Assembly (NCBI GenBank): GCA_024699855.1
Contig: JAMPIQ010000003.1
Span: forward strand, 3,410,001-3,474,000
Direction: 5' to 3'
DNA length: 64,000 nucleotides
Source of the DNA: Aphelenchoides besseyi
Taxonomy: Eukaryota; Nematoda; Chromadorea; Rhabditida; Aphelenchoididae
A program made the position numbers and the translations under genes. Positions 34,916 to 45,548 of this stretch are shown here, piece by piece. Each line of letters begins with the position of its first letter. Within the stretch, counting starts at the first letter, position 1. The notes beneath the pieces are model-generated. The model saw only the letters and a program-made list of their open reading frames with translations, was not told where the DNA came from and ran no database searches.

Positions 34916-35541
34916 TCATTGCCTAGAAGCTAAGTCATTACATGAACAATAAAACTTACTGTTGATTCTATTTGCAACGCTTGAAAAAAGGTTCTCGAAT
35001 TGTTTTTGTTCGTGAGCGTTCAAGAACTTCCACTCGTTGTCAACGTCGGCAACAAATTTGTGTACACTTTCCACAGTAACATTGTAGATCAATAGATCAT
35101 TCATTGCGTGAACAACCTGCAAAAGATAACCAACGAAAAGCTTTTAAGATCACCCGCCACAAGTAGAAGAATTGAACTGAACGATCCAATTGACAGATTT
35201 TGTCGTACAACTTTGTGTACACGAACTTGAAGATTTTCGCATGTTTTGGTAAACGTTTCTTCACGTATTCAATTTGAGCAGATAAGTTGTTGTGGTGAAG
35301 AAGAAACGACTCGTCGACAAGCTCCAGTTCTCGTCTCGTAAGCTGACTGTAGAATCTGGCTGTTGCTTGTGGAAGAAGCCCTCAAATTAAGCTTTCGGTT
35401 GCTGCTTACAGTCGAAATACCTTGCAACTGTGACGGAAATTGGATCAACTCGTTTTCAAAATCTTCGAGCCCACTTGTAGCCGTTGAATTCAATGCGGCA
35501 GCAAAGAATATGGTCGACGAGACGAGAAGTTGCGGTAACAT
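34916..35541 (-). CDS. FAR-like fatty-acid/retinol-binding protein (FAR E)
   Basis: Four exons (35421-35541, 35154-35380, 34960-35116, 34916-34929) give 172 residues. A signal peptide (LLVSSTIFFAAAL) and an acidic spacer precede GLLPQATARFYSQLTRRE, the family entry motif. Helices follow, then EWKFLNAHEQKQFENLFSSV, the counterpart of the WxxLSxxxKxxFxxxFP block. The last exon adds only four residues and a stop (14 nt). The final intron is again in phase 1 after Asn, as in FAR C and D. Predicted secreted lipid carrier. Confidence 0.78.
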
Positions 35542-36159
35542 GGTGTATTAGAAAAAACAACCACGCAGTTCAGTTGCTTTCGATAGTCACGTGTGACAGC
35601 GAACGGAGTCACGAAAAATGGTTAGATGATCTTTTGGTTTTGTTCAAAGGAAAACAACTTAAAGGCAACTTCTGTTCAAAAGATTTTGATGAAAATTTTG
35701 TTCATTAGCTGTAAAAACTACTATAATCCATATAACCTTCGATTCGACCAACATTCCAAGACATAGCAATGAATCGAAAAATCTACGTCTTATGGGATCT
35801 TCGTAGACATCGTTAAGCATCCCAGCGGCCAGGAAGGAGATGAGCTTGCAATAAGTTGCTTTCTAGACTATTAAAATTCCTGAACTGAATCACCTATTTG
35901 TTAGTCGATGTGGTTAATTGTCGTGAGAAAGTCAACCGAGAAACCGTAAACTCTCAATCGTTTGCGTTAACTTTCGCATTTTCGTTCAATCAATTTTGTA
36001 GTTAAGAAGCTCATCCAACCTGATCTTAACTGTCAATAGTCAGAACAATTCGAATCCTCGATCTTAGCGGGAAGCTTTCATTTGGCTAAGTGCAATCAAC
36101 TTTTTCATGCTAACAATCCGTTGGATTTTGCTATTTTTTGTTGCCATGCCTTGAATTCA
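35542..36159. other. Divergent spacer between FAR E and the gene at 36160
   Basis: About 620 bp of AT-rich DNA containing both promoters. ORFs on the plus strand near 35484-35708 lack support. No TATA box placed with confidence. Confidence 0.4.
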
Positions 36160-37766
36160 ATGGTTAGAACCAAGAAAACGCTACAAAATGCGTTGGCCAA
36201 AGCGCGAATTCAGACGGAGACTGTGGCTCGAAAGAGAAAACGGCTGTCGGAATCAACGACTGTCGATCAGCAATCTGGAGCAACGAAGAAACGACGATCG
36301 GGTACAAAACCGCAGAAACGATCTCCACAGAAACCGAAGAAGAACCCCAAATTGGAAGTAAAAACCGAATTCCACGTGAAATACGATGTGCTTGGCCAAG
36401 AACTTCAAAACCACGAAGACCGTCGGCTTCCGGTTAGTTTCATTCCTCGTTTGAAAATTATTTTGAGCTTCAGATCGCTTCACAAGACAACGTTTGTGAT
36501 TCGATGTTCACGGATCTGCGACGATCTTTTGATCTTCCCACAATGAAATCAGCTCTTCGCAAATTTTCTCGTTGCAAAGAACTCAGATGTGATCCGTTGA
36601 TGCGACACAAACGAGGACTTCATCGAATAATGATACCGTGTAGTAACTGCAATCCTGTTCGCAAATATCTTTTTTCAATGGTCAGTTTCCTTTTCAACTT
36701 TCCTGTTAGCATCTTATTTTCAGTTCATTTTGAACGAAACACCCGAAGACTTGCTGAAGCGAATTTGTGAATCCATGGATTATATTTTGGAATTAGCACC
36801 AAACAAAAGAAGTAAGCAGTCTTACTGGTTATATTTTAAGCTTGTAACTTCAGATACGAAGATGGTTCAATCGAAAGAATCGTTTAAGTTCATACAAAAT
36901 TTTGTCGATAGACTCATCAACAGTTTGACGTTTACGTTCTTTTTGAATCACAAAGTCGTTGAAGAACTGAAACGATCGCCGTTGTGTACATCGACGTTTC
37001 GTCAACAACAGACCGACAAATGTGAGGTTCCGGTGAGATTACAGCACTTTGTTTGGGTTACTTTCGATGTTTAGATTTGTAGCACTATCGCTTCTTTCCG
37101 TCTTGTTTGCAAAGAAAAACCATACGATCGTGAAACTTTTCGTCCGATTAAAACAGAAGATCCGCAAACTTTTCGTTATTGGTTTTGTCGTGGACATTTT
37201 CGCATGTTTTCTTTGATCCACCGTTCATATCACATGTTCTACAACATCTTCAAAAACTTTGAGCACTGGGTGGGTTTACAAGATTTTGATATACGACCGT
37301 CTATGTTCAGGTAATCGAAGAAATACATCCAGAATCCGATGCATATGCTCAAAGCGATTCTATGCCATCAACCAGTCAGACCAACGGCGAAATGTTGGGT
37401 GTGAAAACCGATCAGAAATTCACGACGTGTTTTCCGCCCGGCTACGAGGTTTGTCTGACATTTTCGACTCTCATTCAATTGTGCTTTTAGATTCTTCGCG
37501 ATCAATGTCTGAGCAACATCACCGAATTTGAAATGATACACTCATTTTGGGACAGAAATGAGGAAAAGAAGGTGATCGCCGAACAACGACTTCAATGGAA
37601 AAGATATCTGTGGCTCTGGAAATCACGTGCAATCATCGCTTTGGCTCTGAAGTCCGCTCCACGACTGCTCACTGAACTTGAGAGCAGAGACGATAAACTC
37701 GTGGCACAGATCTCATCGAGAATGCTGAATTTTGCGCTGAAAACCAAACATTATGATGAGCTTTAA
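36160..37766 (+). CDS. Unrecognised basic protein, 451 aa
   Basis: Seven exons (36160-36432, 36474-36680, 36724-36811, 36854-37032, 37075-37269, 37311-37448, 37491-37766) join with perfect phase, so the gene is real. I do not recognise the family. The N-terminal 70 residues are strongly basic with Arg/Lys runs typical of nuclear localisation (RKRKRL, TKKRRS, KPQKR). The centre has paired cysteines (SRCKELRCD ... IPCSNCNPVRK) and, later, ICSTIASFRLVC and FCRGHF, which might bind zinc, but the spacing fits no motif I know. The C-terminal part is helical, with EQRLQWKRYLWLWKSR. A nuclear role is a guess from composition. Polyadenylation signal at 37803-37808. The downstream CSA gene lies 150 bp away in the same direction. 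Confidence 0.75.
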
Positions 37767-37802
37767 AGTATTAATTTTCAATTTTTTGATTTTGTTATTT
37801 GG

Positions 37803-37808
37803 AATAAA
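37803..37808 (+). terminator. Polyadenylation signal of the gene at 36160
   Basis: AATAAA 37 bp after the stop codon and about 110 bp before the start of the CSA gene. The two genes are closely packed, but each seems to have its own 3' end signal. Confidence 0.5.
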
Positions 37809-37918
37809 GATTCACATTCAAAGATCGTGGATTCGAAGTTGGTCTCTGAGACCATAGAATACTGTTGTTTGTGTGATTCGGTATTGAACAGAGTTTTAGC
37901 CGAAGGTTGACGACAACG

Positions 37919-39505
37919 ATGCCCACGAGTCCATCGTATAATGTGGTCAATTTTTGGATTAGTCGAGAACTGTAAGTAAGCAGCTTCATTTCTGAGATTT
38001 CCGTGTTAAGTGGGTTAAAGAAGCCACAAGCTTGTCGTGATCTCATTGACTTTCGAATTCAAACACTGCGGGACAGTGTAAAACACGAAGTTCAACCTTG
38101 GAAAAACCGACCGATTGGCGCATCTTCGTTGGATTTTGACGACGCTGAACAGCGATTGTAAGTCGGAGGATTTTAGTAGAAAGTTATTCGGTGCTTTAGT
38201 TTGTTGTGCGGAAGTTGTGTCGGTGAAGTTTCGATTGTTGATATGGAATCCCCGATTCAACAAAAGATGGCCACTCCTTGGCGTCATTTGACTTATCGAG
38301 CTCCAGTTTCACAGTTTGTTTGATTATTTGGGTGCTTACACAACCCAACGCTTATAGACGACATCGCTATCTAGTCAGTGGTTGTCAATTCTATCCAGTG
38401 GATTCGGGTATCTACGTTACATCGAGTATGGATCAGGAAGTCAAAGTTTGGGATTCGAATTGTATGAAGGTAATCGACAAGTACAAGAATGAGACAGCAG
38501 TTCTCGACTGTCACTGGGGAATGCCAACTGCCAGCGGTTTGATTGCAATTGCTTTGGGATCGTCGTGTGTTCGCTTAATTGATCCGCGGTATGTTTCAAT
38601 TCAAAAACAAATTTCATTTGATACAGAACTCGAAATCACATTCAACACATGAGATGGAAGGGAAAGTTTGCAAAGTGTCTACGTTGGTTGCATTCTCCAT
38701 CGCATTTGCTGTTGGCGGGATCGGAAACCGGAAATATGGTTCTTTGGGACATTCGCTCCGGACGGTCAGAGCTCACTGAAGTCTCATCCAATTTGACGAC
38801 AAATCACAATGAACGACGAGCCAAGCCGACAAAAGCTCACAACTCGTGTATCAGTTCGATTCGATGTTCGAGAGATGGTCGTTACGTGGTCAGTTTGTCG
38901 AGTGATTGTCGAATTCACGTTTGGAATGCTATGACTATGCAGTTGGAAAGAAGCATTAATGTGAGATCGATGTTGTCAAATTGTGTAAAATCATTTGTTT
39001 CAGCTAAGGAATGAAGCGGAAGGTCAGTGCACAACTGCAGCCGAAATTTCAGAAGAAGGAAACGAATTGTACGCATTTGTTGGAATTGAAGCTAATCTCG
39101 TTGTTTCACGGATTACTCCAAAGTCCGCTCAAAAACCGGCATATAAACCGAAACGTCAACAGAAAGTGAAAGCTGAAGAAAGTTCGTCGAAAGAAGAGGA
39201 AGAAAAGAAAGTGGGTCGTGGAGCAGTGAGGTCGAGTCGAGCAACCGCATCGATTCGCTCGTCCACTGATCATCGAGTAGTTCACGGACATATGCAGGTC
39301 ATAATGTCGGCCACTTATCGTCGTACATATCAACAAGTAAACGAAACAATCGGCTATGAAATCAACTCAAGTGTTTCAGCTAGTCACTTCATCGGGTGAT
39401 GGTTCTACTTTGCTGTGGTCTCCTCAGATGGACGAAATTTTGCCGGACGAGAAACACGCAGAACTCGATCACATCTATCGAGACGATTTCAGTGACGAAG
39501 ATTAA
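37919..39505 (+). CDS. ERCC8: ERCC8/CSA WD-repeat protein
   Basis: Seven exons (37919-37971, 38011-38157, 38200-38313, 38358-38588, 38627-38960, 39004-39336, 39380-39505) give 445 residues (human 396). The N terminus has ISRELGLKKP, matching the ARQTGLEDP start of CSA. The WD-repeat propeller follows with HRYLVSGCQFYPVDSG, VKVWDSN, MVLWDIRSG, KAHNSCISSIRCSRDG, IHVWNAM and a last blade ending TLLWSPQ. An acidic C terminus ends DDFSDED, comparable to SSSDEEG. CSA is the DDB1-CUL4 substrate receptor used in transcription-coupled nucleotide-excision repair. A Lys/Glu/Ser-rich insert (about residues 330-360) between the last blades accounts for most of the extra length. Splice junctions were set by phase. 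Polyadenylation signal at 39558-39563. Confidence 0.92.
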
Positions 39506-39557
39506 CTGAACTATGAACTTAGTAGTCAAGAATCTCATTGTTGTAGTCTGCGCATAG

Positions 39558-39563
39558 AATAAA
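39558..39563 (+). terminator. Polyadenylation signal of ERCC8
   Basis: AATAAA 53 bp after the CSA stop codon. Confidence 0.5.
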
Positions 39564-39635
39564 CCGGTGCTTATGCGAACAAATAGTTTAATCAGTAGTT
39601 GGTTTGAAACCATCTTATTTTGTCCATAGACTGCA

Positions 39636-39690
39636 ATGTCTTCATCAAATACTATTTCCAGTGGAAACACGAACAAGTTCAAAAAAAATG
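39636..39690 (+). promoter_or_regulatory. Upstream ATG and leader exon of TSC2
   Basis: An ATG at 39636 opens a short ORF that runs up to a plausible donor (GTGAGTTC, about 39691). Splicing to the acceptor ending at 39730 puts this frame into a stop before the main start at 39757. I therefore treat it as a 5' leader exon with a possible upstream ORF, not the true N terminus. Confidence 0.35.
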
Positions 39691-39756
39691 GTGAGTTCAT
39701 TTTTCTTGTCTACGATCAAAATCACTCTAGACATTGTGATAGTCGACTGATTAGTC

Positions 39757-42700
39757 ATGAATTCAACATCCGCTCCAACACCGGTAGCACACCGTATCAA
39801 CAAATCCGAAACCAATCCGACTGTTAATAATGAATCTGACGATCAATCGCTTCGTCTTCTACCAACGAGTATGCCACATGGCAACACGACAGTCACTTCG
39901 AGTCCCGATGAGTTGTTTGGCGACATTGCAAATCGACGTATCGGTGCGTTTCCATCGCCGCCACAAAGCACTTCGACGAGCAGCCAACAAAATTCTTCGT
40001 CTGCCAATTTGAATTCCCGTCGACGGCCGCCTTCTCAGCCAAGTGCCGAAGATTCGAGTTCCAATTTGAGCAGCACGAAGTCTCGTGGTTCGAGCAGCAA
40101 CTTTTTCAGTTTTCTGTTTCGTGGTCGCAACTCTGAAAATCGCAACATTCAAAACTACATTTCTAACGAGGGTTCGATCACTTTGAATGCTTGGCAGATG
40201 ATGAGCAAACACGCCAACGTTAAGGTTCGGTTGAAGATTCTCGAAAGTTTGACAGCGGTAAGTCTCTTTAAAATGGTTTTTACTCGACTTTACAGATCAC
40301 TCAACAACGTCGTTTGCAAGTGTCTACGTTGGAAGGAATTTGGATTGAAACTCAGGATATGATCGAGAGTGATGTTTTGAAGGCACCATTTCTGAATTTG
40401 TTTTACAACATCACATGTCGGCAGATCGAAGAAATCGGATTGGCTTTGCGATTGACGTTTTTTGAGGTATACAACTGATTATCTTCACAACTTAACTCGT
40501 CTTCTAGACCATTAAGCACATTGGATTAACGGAGATAACTGCTAAATGGTTAACTGCGTTGACTGCTCATGGTCATAACATTGAACCTTTTGAAATGACT
40601 TGTGCCGAACTTGTAACCGAATGGCTTGAGAAGGTTGTACTCGACGAGGGGAATGGACAACGAAATTTTGTTCATCCGTTGGCCCCAGAGGTTTGTAGAC
40701 AAGAATCGCATTTACTTGTACCTTGTTGTTTAGGTTCTTCGTTTAACCGCTAGTTTAATTCGTCAACAAACTCAATATGTCGACGAAGAATCTTTATCGA
40801 AGATCATCCGTTGTTCTTGTAAACGAATTGTACGTGGACCGGGAGAACTGAGCGTTTGTTTGACTCTACTGGAGACAGTTTTCGAGCATTGTATCATCAC
40901 TTCATCCGAACTATTCGTTTTGGTTTCTTCGTTGTGTTTTGTTGTTTGCGTTGAAACGGAAAGTGAAAAGACGTGGAAATTGTTAGTCTATTTGCTTTCT
41001 TCTGAACACTCTTATCATGTATTCCAACTACTACAACAGTTGATGCGATCCGTGGTGCCGAGTGTGGAAGATGAACGACACGACGTTGCTGTTCAAATCG
41101 CTCGTGGTGCTGTGTATATTTTGGCTCAAGCATTATGGGGCGTAAAGGTTAGTATTGTAGTTTTTAAAGTACAATCATATGTTCTTTTAAGCGTATTGAT
41201 GCATTGAATTGTGCTCCAAGTGTTGTTTTGCCCGCATTCGAAGAAGCCATGCATTCCGATCCATTGGTTGCCAAACAAGTTATGCACGCAACTCGTCGAT
41301 TGGTTGGTAAGAAACGTTTGTGTTTATCTATTTTACTTGTCATTCAGTTAAACAAGGCAAAACGTTGACATTGTTTACTTGGGTTCGTCTAAACAAACTG
41401 CTTCGAGCTGCGATTGCTTTGTGTGGTGATGACGTTGAAACAGCCGCAGTTATTCGCAGTGAACTACACAGCATATTGTCGTTGATTGAATCTCTAGTCG
41501 ATCGTGGGGAATACAACGGTTCTGCTGATGAGTTCTTTGAGTTAATCGAAGATTGTGTAATTGATCGTCCCGATAGCTCTGCTCTTCGATTAATCGATTG
41601 GCGTATTGCGGTTGGCTGTTGTTTTGGTTTTAACATTGAAATTGATTTTAAGGCTTTGACACCTGACAAAGACAAGTGGATTGAGCAGCTGCATAGATTG
41701 TTGACCAAATATCTTTACGATGGAGTTTCGTTGGTGCGACGTGAAAAAGCGATTTACGTGATGGAGAATACGCTGAAAAGAAATCGAGTTCTACATGAAG
41801 CTCCACTGCTACGAAAAGTAATTCTGCCCATCTGTAATACCGTAGTGAATGAACGGCAACCACAGATTCAGGTATACAACTAATTATAACTGTTTATGAG
41901 GTTCTTTTAGTACTTTTTGATTCACGTATTATTCGAAGTTGCAAAAACAACAACCATAAATCCGAACGGTTCGAATGATCTTTTCATGAGTGTTCTGACT
42001 GTGGTTAACACGACACTTAACGGAGGAATCAATCGTAAGATCTCTTCTTGCTTTATAGTATTTGCTTGGTTTTCAGTTGACAACGACAATCTCGAAGTCG
42101 CGGCCGCCGGCATCAACGAGCTGTTGGATGAGCGATGGACAGCTTTCGATTTGGTGATGGTCGAAACGATCTTCAAAATCATAATCACGCATTTGGAATT
42201 GCATTATGTGAAAATGAATTCGCTTGCTACGGGTTGCGATGTTCGTATGCGTTTATTCGAGTCGCTTCTGCTCATCGCTTCACATCCGACTAATGGCCAA
42301 TTGGGACGTGTGTTAATACGATCACCAACTCAGTTCGAACCTATCTATAATCCTCGAGTCATACGAAGTAATGGACCATTGGTTTGCAACTCAGGTGGTT
42401 GAGAGAGTACCCAGTGATTACCAACGTTTTCAGCAACAAAAGATGTGTTTTACTGGACTGAAATTTGCAAAGTTTGTACGTTGGGTTTGGAAAACGAACG
42501 ACATTGGCCGGTGTTGGAACGAATTCTCGAGTTTTTGAGCGGTGCACTCGAACATCGTTCATTGGTCTACACGGCAGGAGATGAAGCCGTGAATGAACTT
42601 GTAAATGCGGTGCTTGGAATAGTCCAAAAAATGGATGAACGATTTCCGTTTTTGTCGCGCAACAAATTGGCTCGTTATTTGTGTCCGGTGCTTGGAAAGC

Positions 42701-45485
42701 TGCTCGGTTTGGGCGATAACACACACGACAGTCAAATTTGTCGCATCGTTGTCGACTTAGTTCGAACTGGGTGTCCACAAGCGATCATGTCTTGTGATGC
42801 AGCGATCCAGGTCAGTCGGGACAAAAGTTCTTGTTCGACGATCAACTTTAGGTTCTTCCCGATAAAATGGCAGCTTTCAATCGATCACTACTCGAAAACT
42901 TGGTTGGCTTGAAGGCATCCACTTCACTTGCCGTTCCAATCGTTGAGCTACTAAACGATGCAGCAGATGTGACCGAATTTCACGATTTTTATCTCACCAA
43001 ACATTTTAAAAGTGTTGTCAACGTATTGGCTCCATATTCAAATGCTCGACAATACAATTCTTTCATTGTTACATCCGTTTACTCAACGGCAATGCGGTAT
43101 GTGCGAGTATCTAGACGGCTTGTAACGACGAATTTACAGATGGTATTTGTGTGTTCCGTTGAATGAACGAGCCATTCTAGCGGCTCACATGTTTGGTTCG
43201 TTCGCGAATGCCAATGGTTTGCTTCCGACTGCAACTCCACGAGCAACCGAATCGCCGGAACCTGCGAATTTTGCCCGTTCACTTTTGCAAAACAACAAAC
43301 AAATCGATTCGTTTGGTCAATTGGTTGCCGAAGACGCTGATGCCTATCCTACAGCTTTGATTATAACGCCAGCAAAGAAACGCAGTTATGTTCACAAGAA
43401 GCAGGCAGTTGCAAGTAGTTCTATCGGTTCTCGTGAAGCACATTCAAACACTCTAACCGATTCACCTCCAACTCACGATCGTGATTTTGATCCTTCAAGT
43501 GACGGACGGTAAACGACTTTCATGATTAAAACTCGTAGCTTCGTTATTTTAGACAACCCGTTGAACTGCCGTTTGATGAGCCAACGCCCTTGTTTAGTAC
43601 TGGCGATGTGAACGTTGGTTTGGATCAAAGCGATGTTGATGAGGGATTCAACTTCAAAGGGGTAAACGAATTGGCACAACAGATTTTGGCTCAAGAATAC
43701 GCCATTCAACAAGAGACAAAGCAAACTCGTTCATCTCGCGAAACATTTGCATCGCAGTTGACCGCCGAGTTATTGGAGTCTCTGAACTATTTCTTCCGTT
43801 TTTTTCGTTCTCGAATGGCAACTAATCTGTCGACTTTACTTGGCAGTACTCTTCATTCGTCGATTTTCAAAGACGAATCAATTCCTCTAAGTCCGGTTGT
43901 TGTTCATAATCTGGATGAGTTGGTCGAAAGTCAAATCGAAAACTGGGTTGTCGATGGCTCCGTTCTTACAATGCGAATACTCGTCAAACGCGATGTTGTG
44001 CCTTTTGGTTTGCATTCGCGGCGAGTTGCAACCATCTCCGTCGATCGTCCGGCAACTGCACAATCGAACTCATCGGACAAAACGGCAAAAGCAAGCAGAG
44101 CTGCCGCTGCTGCAATGGCTTCAGCGAACGGACGTTTCAATCGTTCAATGTCACGACCAAAACAGTCAACTCCGCCGGCTATTGCTACTCCTCGACGTCA
44201 ACCACGTATTTCAACGACATCAATCGAATCCGACGATTATCGCAAACGTCATCAATCAGCTCGAGAACCGTCTTCCAATTCTCCGAAGAAGTCTCTTCAA
44301 ACTACGAACCACTCAATTCAACAAGCCACTGAAGAAGTAACCATCGACATTAACGATTATCGATCGCCCACACTGCCATCGGGTCGTGCAACTCCAAATT
44401 CACCAGATTCGGACGAAATCTTTGAACGTCAAAATGCAACACGAGCACCCGATTTAGTCGAAGATTCATCTATTGCCAACACAAAGTCAATTCACACACC
44501 CGAATACATTCAACTCGTCATTCGACACGTTTTTGGTCGCGAATCGTATATGGTGCGGTCTTTGGATCACTCGCCCATTGATTTTGATGGTGCCTCGTCG
44601 TCCCATAATCTTTTGATGCATTTGCGTGGTAACCATTCGGCTGTTCGTTTAACGACACGAGATTCCGATCTCATTCGAAGATCATTGAATTTTCTTGACC
44701 GTACGATATCATTATATGTTGTTCTTTTGATTCACTTGTTTCAGGTATGCCAACAACTGAGAATCATCGCGTCGGAGTCATGTATGTGCGTGATAACAAA
44801 GCCCAGCTCTCTGATGTGCTATCGATCGAGTATGGCAGTCAGCGTTATGCAGCGTTCATTCGCCGATTTGGTTCTATTGTTCCCGTTCAATCGAACAAAC
44901 CGAACGATCCCAGCATGTACACTTACGTCTACTGCGATCTTCAGGATCATGTTCGCTTCGAAGTGGCAACATTGATGCCGAACTCGTTGGAAGATCCGAA
45001 ATGTGAACGAAAACAAAAGTTGCTCGAAGAAGCCCCGATTTGTGTTGTTTTCAACGAGAGTGGTAATCCGCTTTTTGCAACTGAGAATCCGCTTAATCAC
45101 TTAGTACGCGGCGACCAAGTTGTTTTCGAAGTAAGTTGAAACGTTTATTAGAACGAACACTCTCGTTTCAGGTTATGCCTCAAGATTGCCAATCGGTTCT
45201 GATAAACGTTCACGCTCGTCGAGAAGTTGCGTGTTGGATGGTAATTCGTGTAGTTTTGATCTCCGATGATAACGATAAGTTTAGGCGATGAGTCGAGCAC
45301 TATTGCCGGATGAGAGAGCGGCACATGTGGTGCGGAAATTGGCGATTCGAGCTCAAAGAGCTTTGTATATTTGGCATAGTTTGACCAAGGAATCCGCCGA
45401 CGATCTGCCGTTCGTTAGCAATGCAGTCGCGCGACAAAGACATATCCACAAAATCCGACGGCGTGGAGTTGCAGAACCTTTCTAA
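39757..45485 (+). CDS. TSC2: Tuberin (TSC2) with a divergent RapGAP domain
   Basis: Fifteen exons (39757-40257, 40296-40466, 40508-40690, 40734-41147, 41192-41306, 41348-41871, 41911-42034, 42077-42394, 42434-42810, 42852-43096, 43140-43508, 43553-44700, 44745-45130, 45172-45240, 45285-45485) give 1714 residues (human 1807). A Ser-rich N terminus leads into the helical solenoid, with tuberin blocks such as ALWGVKRID, VVLPAFEEAM and APYSNARQYNSFIV. A low-complexity segment follows, then the C-terminal RapGAP region (about 1430-1690): HRVGVMYVRDN, EYGSQRYAAF, FEVATLMP, VVFNESG and ARQRHIHKIRRR. Tuberin with TSC1 is the GAP that switches Rheb off and restrains mTORC1. The motif holding the catalytic Asn (HLGNDF in human) is replaced by LLEEAP at about residue 1590. 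Polyadenylation signal at 45543-45548. Confidence 0.93.
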
Positions 45486-45542
45486 GTATGTTAAAAACTG
45501 CTAAAATAGTTTGTTTTTGTATAAACAGTTAAATTTGTTGTC

Positions 45543-45548
45543 AATAAA
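45543..45548 (+). terminator. Polyadenylation signal of TSC2
   Basis: AATAAA about 58 bp after the stop codon. Confidence 0.55.
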
